A stretch of 64,000 nucleotides of DNA from Linnemannia hyalina. Taxonomy: Eukaryota; Mortierellomycota; Mortierellomycetes; Mortierellales; Mortierellaceae. Each line of letters starts with the position of its first letter. Positions within the stretch are counted from its first letter, which is position 1. The stretch is taken from the NCBI GenBank assembly GCA_019671135.1, contig JAHRHY010000018.1:992001-1056000 (forward strand). The letters are read 5' to 3'. Below the pieces are notes generated by a model. It did no database searches. It was not told the origin of the DNA and saw nothing but the letters and a program-made list of their open reading frames with translations. Of the stretch, positions 57,686 through 64,000 are shown in pieces. The position numbers and the translations under genes were made by a program.

Positions 57686-58398
57686 GGCTGATGTGTAAAG
57701 AGGAAGGGCGATGTGGGGGTTGACACTCAGGAACAGGCTGGTAAGGCGACTGGGGGAATGCCGATGTCGGACAGCAATTGCAGGGTAAACAATAAATGTG
57801 GCTTAATGTCGATCCGTCACGTGCGCCTAGACTCAAACCACGATCTCCCCCATTCGCGCCCCACCACAAAAATATTATACCCTCCCCTTACCACGCCAGG
57901 CGTTCGTTCTTCGTCGATCCAGCTGTCCCATGTTGTTTGGCGATAACTAAGGATATCAAAGGGCATTGTTACTCGAGAAATGGGTCGATTACGCTGCTGT
58001 TGGTTTTTTTGGTGGTTAGTGAGCTTTTTTTATTTTTCTTTTAGATCCTTGGTTTTTTTTTTTTTTCCCTCAGTCTTCGTTCTTTTCTTTGTTACCAAGA
58101 ATGAAATGGGCTTCTAGAATGAAGAAAATCGTAGCGGTTGTTTTTTATCAAAGTCCTCAATATTGCGCGATTTTTTTTCAGTATCTTGTCCAGACCATCA
58201 ACAAAATATCCCCTCAGCCTTGTACCTTTCTCAGCCATGCCTTTTCTGTCCTGAATGAACCATAGCCAGAGCATAGACAACAAAACAAAAAGGTGCTAAT
58301 AAACGAGAGGTTTTTCTTAATGGGGTATTATAATTTTTTATTATGGATATTGTTACAAGAGGGGGGTGAATGTATGTTTGTGAGAATGAGCACACTAC
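57686..58398. other. Intergenic region with CACGTG near uL1m
   Basis: 713 bases. TCACGTG at 57817-57823 lies 132 bases upstream of the uL1m start, a plausible bHLH site. The remainder toward the permease 3' end is T-rich with several poly(T) runs; no gene seen. Confidence 0.5.
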
Positions 58399-60218
58399 TT
58401 AAGCAAGGATATGAATGATCTTCTTCCACCAAGGGGAGTTCTTCTTCTCGGCCTGAGAAGCGGTCTCATCGACATTCATCGCCGTATCAATGAAAGACCG
58501 ACCAGTGTCCAGATCAACATCAACCAACTTCAAGATCTTGGTCTTGCACCAGAACTTGTTTCCGAGATAGAGGAGAACAATAAATGGCAGAGTAATATAA
58601 GCAGACAGGAAAGCTTTGATGCTGAAGGGCGAGAAGGCGGTGTATCCCTGGCCAAAGAGGATGATCACACAGATAAGAATCGTGTAGATGGGGCCGTAGG
58701 GGTAGAGGTGAGAGATGAAGGGGAGGTCCTGGATGTTGCGACCCTGGGCCTTGAAGGCCATGCGGAAGCGAATGTGGTTGACGGCGATACCGACCCAGGC
58801 GACGAAACCGGTGGTGGAGGAGAGGGAGAGGAGCCAGTTGTAGGCTTCACCCTGACCGATCTGGGGGAGGGAGACGATGAAGGCCAAGCAGCCGACGAGA
58901 GAGGTTGCGAGGACGCAGTAGACGGGGACACCCCAACGGTTGACATACCCAAAGAACCTGGGGGCGGAACCTTCCTTGGCGAGGGTGTGGAGGGCACGGG
59001 AGGAGGCGTAGAGACCAGAGTTTCCAGCGGAGAGAATGGCGACCAGGATGACGGCGTTCATGATATCACCTCCGACCTTGATACCGGCACGAACAAAGAC
59101 ACGGGTAAAAGGGGAAGACTTGATATCGCCGTCATCGTTACCGAGGACAGGGTCGGTGTAGGGGATGCAGACTCCGATGATGGTGATGGTGAGGATATAG
59201 AAAAGGAGAATACGCCAGAAGACTTGACGAATCGCACGGGGGACGTTCTTGCGAGGGTTCTTGGTCTCTCCAGCAGCAATACCGACCAACTCGGCGCCCT
59301 GGAACGAGAATCCGGCGTTCAAGAAGATCGAGGCCAAACCGGTAAACCCACCATGGAAGGGTCCCATGTTGAAGACTGCGGAACCGGGCTGAGGTGCGAC
59401 AGTACCATCTTCCTCGATGAAACCCTTGCCGACAGCGCCACCAATGTAGAGGAAACCGACAATGATGAAGACGGCAACAGCGAGGACCTTGATCAAACTG
59501 AGCCAGTACTCGGTCTCTCCGTAGGCCTTGACCGTGGTGAGGTTGAGCGAGGTGAGGACGACGATAAAGACCACGGCCCAGACCCAGGACGGACATTGTG
59601 TTGGAGGGATCCAATACGAGATAACCAAGCCGGCGGCAACCAGTTCAGCAGCAAGGGTAATCGACCAGGAGAACCAGTACACCCATCCTATTAGGACAAT
59701 GAGATAACAATAAAATAGACTTAGGAGCCAGATCGGGGATTTGGAAAGAGCGAAAGATGGGACCAGAGGTAGGAGTATGTACCCCAAAAGAGATACAAGG
59801 ACCCTGCGACAAAATGCGCAACAGGCGACTTACCGAGCATGAATCCAAAGGCGGGGTCAACAAAGCGGGTACCATAGGCGTTAATAGATCCTGTGATGGG
59901 CATGTAAGTCGTCATCTCTCCAAGAGAGCTCATGAAGCAGTAGACCATGGTTCCGATGAGACCATAGGCAATAAGGGCATAACCAGGTCCGGCAATCTTG
60001 ATGGACGATCCCGAGGCCAAGAAGAGACCGGTACCGATGGTGCCTCCGAGCGAGATCATGGTCAAGTGGCGGGCCTGCAGGTTGCGCTGGAGGCCACCCT
60101 CGCCGGCGGTGGTGATGTCGTTGTTGTGGGACTCGACCTCAGTGGTCTCGAGCTTGTCGCCAAAGCCGGGCTGTACGTCGTAGGAGTCCATTTGTTCGCC
60201 GTATTCAGTTTTTGACAT
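58399..60218 (-). CDS. Amino-acid permease, yeast AAT family
   Basis: Plasma-membrane proton-coupled amino-acid transporter of the APC superfamily. Exons 60218-59834 and 59687-58399 on the minus strand; 557 residues. A soluble N-terminus (MSKTEYGEQMDSYDV) is followed by the family signature RHLTMISLGGTIGTGLFLAS at the first helix, then GEMTTYMPITGSINAY, SWSITLAAELVAAGLVISYW, NAGFSFQGAELVGIAAGETK and NSGLYASSRALHTLAKEG. About twelve hydrophobic segments are visible, ending in a basic-aromatic tail. The ELVAAGLVI stretch recalls basic amino-acid permeases of the Can1/Lyp1 branch, but specificity cannot be fixed from sequence. Start chosen at the ATG giving MSKTE; a longer frame to 60272 is a His/Thr-rich leader. 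A GATA-box cluster lies about 350 bases upstream. Confidence 0.94.
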
Positions 60219-60560
60219 GGCGGCTGTGTTGGTGTGTGTGTGTGAAGGAGAGTGTGATGATAGAATGTACAAAGGGATGGAGGAAGAGGAGGATGGTGAT
60301 CGTGATGCAAAAAGGGGGGAGGAGGAAAGGAGACCCTTTTGGAGGTAAAAAGTGAGAGAGCGAAGGACGGGGTGAGGATGGGATGGAAGGCAAGTGAGAG
60401 GAAACAGAAAAAGAAAGGGGACGATCAGTCTCTTTTATATCGTTTGTGCAGAATGCCGGTTGGCCTCCTCATGGTGACATGACGGTGATTAGCTATTGAA
60501 TAACCAAGGCCGATGGATTGAATTAAAAATACAGAACAGTCAGAAACGGTTATTGTTCCT

Positions 60561-60608
60561 GATACATACTCTGCTGCTGATATATCAGTGACGACAGATG
60601 AGCCTATC
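60561..60608. promoter_or_regulatory. GATA-box cluster upstream of permease
   Basis: GATA at 60561, a perfect palindrome CTGATATATCAG at 60577-60588 holding two opposed GATA cores, and TATC at 60605 fall within 48 bases. This is 343-390 bases before the permease start. GATA factors control nitrogen-regulated permeases in fungi; binding here is inferred. Confidence 0.4.
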
Positions 60609-61456
60609 TCGCTTTTCTGTCTTTTCTTCTGTGCTGTAGCTCTTTCTTGCGTCAAGGAGAATTATACACAGGTACCAACAACTTGTATGACTTGACCTGG
60701 ATCCGGTTTATAGGCTCTACTGTCGCCCGCAGCTCGTTTCCCTCCCTTTTCTTCAGGTGAGATTCATGAGAGAGCTTATTGGCCAAGAAAACTGGGACCT
60801 AGGGAGAAGATCCCCCGGAAGAAACCCATTGGACAAGTCAAGTCAAGTACCGGTAATATCACCTGTCGATGAGATTACTGTATTGTTGTAAGGGACAACG
60901 TGTTTGTCTCAGTTTCCAACCTCTTTCTTCTCTTCCATGGGACACTTACTTTCAGACAAGAATAAGAACACGCCAAACTGAGGAAAGAGAGAGACTAGAA
61001 ACCACACCAACAATGAGAACGGGATAAGACGTACGAATGAAAAGTGGGAAGGCAGGGGCAGGAAGGTCAACAAGTTGCAATTTGGGTTTCGTCGTTTTCG
61101 TTGGCAGTGTCCCGGGCAAGACGCCCACTCTCTCCTCTCTCTTCTTCTCCAGTTGCGTGTGCGTCCTTCTGTCGTCGTCGAAATGAGAGAGAGGAAAAGA
61201 AGAGGAGAAACCATGGAAGCCCAGGACGTTTCGATTGCTTTTTGTGTGTAAAGGTGGTTGTCTGTATTTGGTGTTCTCTGGTTACTTTCGCACACTAAAC
61301 ATAAATTGAATGAAAAGAGACATGCAACTCTATCTCTCTTTTGCACCAACGGAAGGTTTATCTCATGGGTTTGTTCCTACGCCTTCCGAAAATGGTGTAC
61401 AACTAAATAACCTCAGTTCGCGGGCATGAGAAGGACGGAGCAGGAAGGAGAGTGAC

Positions 61457-61458
<2 letters not shown>

Positions 61459-61518
<60 letters not shown>
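61459..61518 (+). repeat. (GTGAGG)10 array, potential G-quadruplex
   Basis: Ten exact units give nine evenly spaced GGG runs (GGGTGAGGGTGAGGG) on the plus strand, satisfying the usual G-quadruplex pattern with three-base loops. Confidence 0.95.
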
Positions 61519-61521
<3 letters not shown>

Positions 61522-63500
61522 AGAGCAAAAAAAAATAAGAAAGGATGCAGCGTGGTTGTCGATGTTTTTGTTTGTTCGTCTTCCATGACCGATATGCGTT
61601 CCTCACTCCTCCGTCCATTTGTTTGTTTCTTGTCTCTATCGACACATTGGAGAAGAAATGAGGACTCGTCTTGACCATGCCAAGAACAACTCTTTTGGAG
61701 CAATTGTTTGAAAAATGAAAGATCGAGCTGACTAACAATCGCTCCTTCTCCACCGTACCCTTTGGTAGATTCTCCGTGAACTCTCTCCCACTGTAGTCCG
61801 TAGCAAAGTAAGCGAACCACTCGCAAATCAACCCGGGAAATTTTGTACAAAACGGCCTTTTCTTGTTCTTCGTCTTTGCTCATCGCCCATCTCCATGCAT
61901 GCTATGTCGTACCGTACCCTTTTCTTTATCATTCTCCGCCCACCCAAAGCCCACCTCTCTCACGCTCTTGCCCACTCATACTTTCCTTCCTTATCGAATC
62001 TCGTGACAACCTTGCATGCCGAAACCCAATGATACCTCTTCCTTCACTTGAAGAAAACTCAGACACAGGGTAATAAGTGCTAGATCTGACCCACTCTATG
62101 ATTTCTATTACCTGAAGGAAGAACAGTCTTGGATTAGAGTTTCCATTACGCCGTTTACTCGACTCGTTTTCTTTGCACTCTTACTCGTTCTTTTGATACT
62201 CTCCTCCCCCTTCCATCCACCTTCCTTTTTTTGATTTACCCACCCTTTATCTCTCACGCTCACACTTGTTCTTAGTCTAGTCGGAGAATCGCAAACAAGT
62301 TCTGCTACAAGCGTGATCTTAGCGAGCGGAGGTGGATGTATCGTCCATGGGTTGGAAGACGTCCTCGATATCCAAAAGACCAAGTTTCTTTCAGGGTTCA
62401 CAGCTGAGATGGAAATGAGGATAGCAGTCATAACTGATTATCCGATTACCCCATCTTTCGACTACCGCTCAGCAGTGGACGTCGATATGGGGAGTGAGAA
62501 GTGGAGGTTGGTGCTTTTGGCATGCGAATGGAGGGCGTATAGAGGCGGAATAGGTGAAATGTCAACAGAGAGGGGGATAAGAAAAAACAAGGTAGAAGGG
62601 TTGGTTGGTCGTTTTATTTAGCTTTTTTTAGGTGGGTATGTAAATAAATAAGACACAGAGACATCATTCATAACTCTCGTTCCACCTTTTTTTTTTTTTT
62701 TGAAGTGTCCATGGTGGTAAATGGTCTAGACACAGACTCTTATCCTCGGCGGTGACATGCACATAGCCGTGAACATTGATACCCACAACTCACAAGCAAC
62801 AAACACGCACGAAAAGAAAAGAAAAAAAAACAGCAAGCAGAAGTAAACAATGCACAAACGAAGGACATTCTAGTTGCGCCTCCGGAAAGATATCCAAACA
62901 CTTGCAAAAAGAGTCAAAAATGTAAAGAAAAAAAAGTCAACAACAACAAAGCGTGCGAAACTGCCAAACATGGAAGCGAACTCGCCCCTGATTCATGTGC
63001 TTGCCTGTTGCTCTCCTCGGTAAACAACAGAGTGAGAGAGAGAGAGAGAGCGAGAGGAAGAGATGAGAGGAGTGGAGTGAAAGGAGTAAACAAACAAAAT
63101 CCTTTTTGATTTCGGCGTAATTGTTTGTGTCAATTAGCGTTGTTGTTGTGTGGTGTGAAGCGGAAAAAGGTTACTGCTTGTTTTGTTTTTGTGTTTGTGA
63201 TCGTAGGTGAATGGGCTATGAGAGAGAGAGAGAGAGAGTAGAGAAGGAGGTCAACGAGACAGCCAGTGGGAGAGAGTGCACAAAGATGGAAGTACGTGGC
63301 ACACCTCTTCTTGCATGTGTGTGTCTATTTCATACAACACACGACACACGCAGGATCATCAAAACAAAAGGCTCTCTCAAAGGCACAAAGTATGAGATAC
63401 TTTTTCTTCTTTTATGCTTCGTACATGCAATTGTACTCTAAACAAGAAGGTAATAAACAGCCCCACCTCTCCACAACTCTCTCCCTCTCTCTCTCTCTCT

Positions 63501-64000
63501 CTAAATACCAAGTCTGCGTTTCCGCATGGGGGTCATGGGCGTTTTGAATCCAGGAGTAGCAATCCTAAATCGGGCCTCGGCCGTTGAGCCTCCTCCGGCA
63601 TTGGCCACCGCTTCTGCTGCCGCCGCTGCGCTCTCTTGCTCTTCCTTCTCCCGCGTCTGCTTCAGATCCATCTCCAACGCCATGCGCGCCTCCTCAGCCT
63701 TGGTCGCAATCCTCTTCTCCCTGTGCGTGTACGACTTCTCTTTAACAGAGTAAAACATCGGCCCCAGCTCGGCCAGCCAGTGTGGATCCACCGATGTCAC
63801 ACACTGCATATACTCCTTCGAGGTCATCACCAGCTCGTGGTAGACAATGTAATCAGGGTTGTATCCAAGACCATACAGCGCCGACGTTGGGTGCAAGTGA
63901 CAGGGCATGCCCGTACGACAGTTGACATACTCTCCCAGAGCTTTGATCCGTCCAGCCTGGTGGAAATACGCCGAACAAATGCACTTGCGGATAATGTCCC
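63501..64000 (-). CDS. PRP16: PRP16/DHX38 spliceosomal helicase, 3' part
   Basis: C-terminal 165 or so residues of a DEAH-box RNA helicase that remodels the spliceosome before the second splicing step. The reading frame runs off the right edge, so the helicase domains are not visible. The OB-fold segment is clear: [60 protein letters not shown], then [17 protein letters not shown]. The charged coiled tail ([19 protein letters not shown]) and the end [20 protein letters not shown] match DHX38/PRP16 rather than PRP2, PRP22 or PRP43, whose tails differ. The stop codon abuts a CT run. Confidence 0.93.
   Translation of the reverse strand, partial: DIIRKCICSAYFHQAGRIKALGEYVNCRTGMPCHLHPTSALYGLGYNPDYIVYHELVMTSKEYMQCVTSVDPHWLAELGPMFYSVKEKSYTHREKRIATKAEEARMALEMDLKQTREKEEQESAAAAAEAVANAGGGSTAEARFRIATPGFKTPMTPMRKRRLGI

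Larger units (their letters stand above)
60219..63500. other. 3.3-kb intergenic region
   Basis: Lies between the permease 5' end and the PRP16 3' end. Contains a GATA-box cluster (60561-60608), a hexanucleotide array (61459-61518), GA microsatellites (63034-63050, 63220-63238) and a CT run (63486-63502). A plus-strand frame at 62313-62621 has ordinary composition, but another frame across 62282-62410 is equally protein-like, and neither has a start or splice context I trust. Confidence 0.5.

Noticed and set aside
58411..59694. 427-codon plus-strand frame opposite the permease
   Set aside because: Antisense shadow rich in Asp/Glu/Gly; the minus strand encodes a full transporter with family signatures.
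61459..61518. Telomere or subtelomere signal
   Set aside because: The unit GTGAGG is not a known fungal telomere repeat, and housekeeping genes continue on both sides.

Overview
This window is nuclear DNA of a filamentous fungus. Every gene is eukaryotic in style, with short GT-AG introns, pyrimidine-rich promoters, CAA/CAG-rich regulatory proteins and moderately compact spacing. The protein repertoire, intron density and simple-sequence content fit an early-diverging fungus of the Mucoromycota, probably Mortierellomycotina. That placement is an inference from style and was not computed. No rRNA, tRNA, CRISPR array, intact transposon or viral sequence could be supported.

Layout. 1-1079: 3' end of a gene for a PD-(D/E)XK nuclease-like protein. 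1080-13727: about 12.6 kb with no convincing protein gene, full of homopolymers, microsatellites, a nested inverted repeat and ACGCGTG sites. 13728-18155: a 1,414-residue polyglutamine transcription factor with four C2H2 fingers of the tandem-CWCH2 (ZIC/GLI/Zap1-like) kind. 18796-21111 (-): a GNAT-fold protein. 22089-24095: a RIM2-type mitochondrial pyrimidine-nucleotide carrier. 24461-25771 (-): NSRP1-like splicing factor, divergent from 26051-27865: an intronless, bacterial-type glycyl-tRNA synthetase. 29038-29528: a two-exon gene for a 70-residue secreted cysteine-rich peptide. 31212-33237: SREK1-like splicing regulator. 33467-35997 (-): RIO1 kinase with a long lysine/acidic tail. 36410-40239 (-): a large low-complexity protein of unknown role. 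43133-47332 (-): second-largest subunit of RNA polymerase III. 48544-49064: small conserved-looking protein. 49407-50483 (-): acidic low-complexity protein. 52923-54463: GPI-anchored, PL14-like polysaccharide lyase. 54985-56091: AP-3 sigma. 56316-57685 (-): mitochondrial ribosomal protein uL1m. 58399-60218 (-): amino-acid permease. 63501-64000 (-): 3' end of the PRP16/DHX38 spliceosomal helicase.

The genes are mostly unrelated housekeeping functions: translation and ribosome assembly (GlyRS, RIO1, uL1m, Pol III), splicing (NSRP1, SREK1-like, PRP16), transport and trafficking (RIM2, permease, AP-3). No operon-like logic is expected. The parts most worth following are the 12.6-kb desert before the polyQ regulator, the bacterial-type GlyRS, and the hidden secreted peptide with palindromic cysteine spacing. 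Exon boundaries were set by hand from splice signals, reading-frame continuity and family conservation; there is no transcript evidence.
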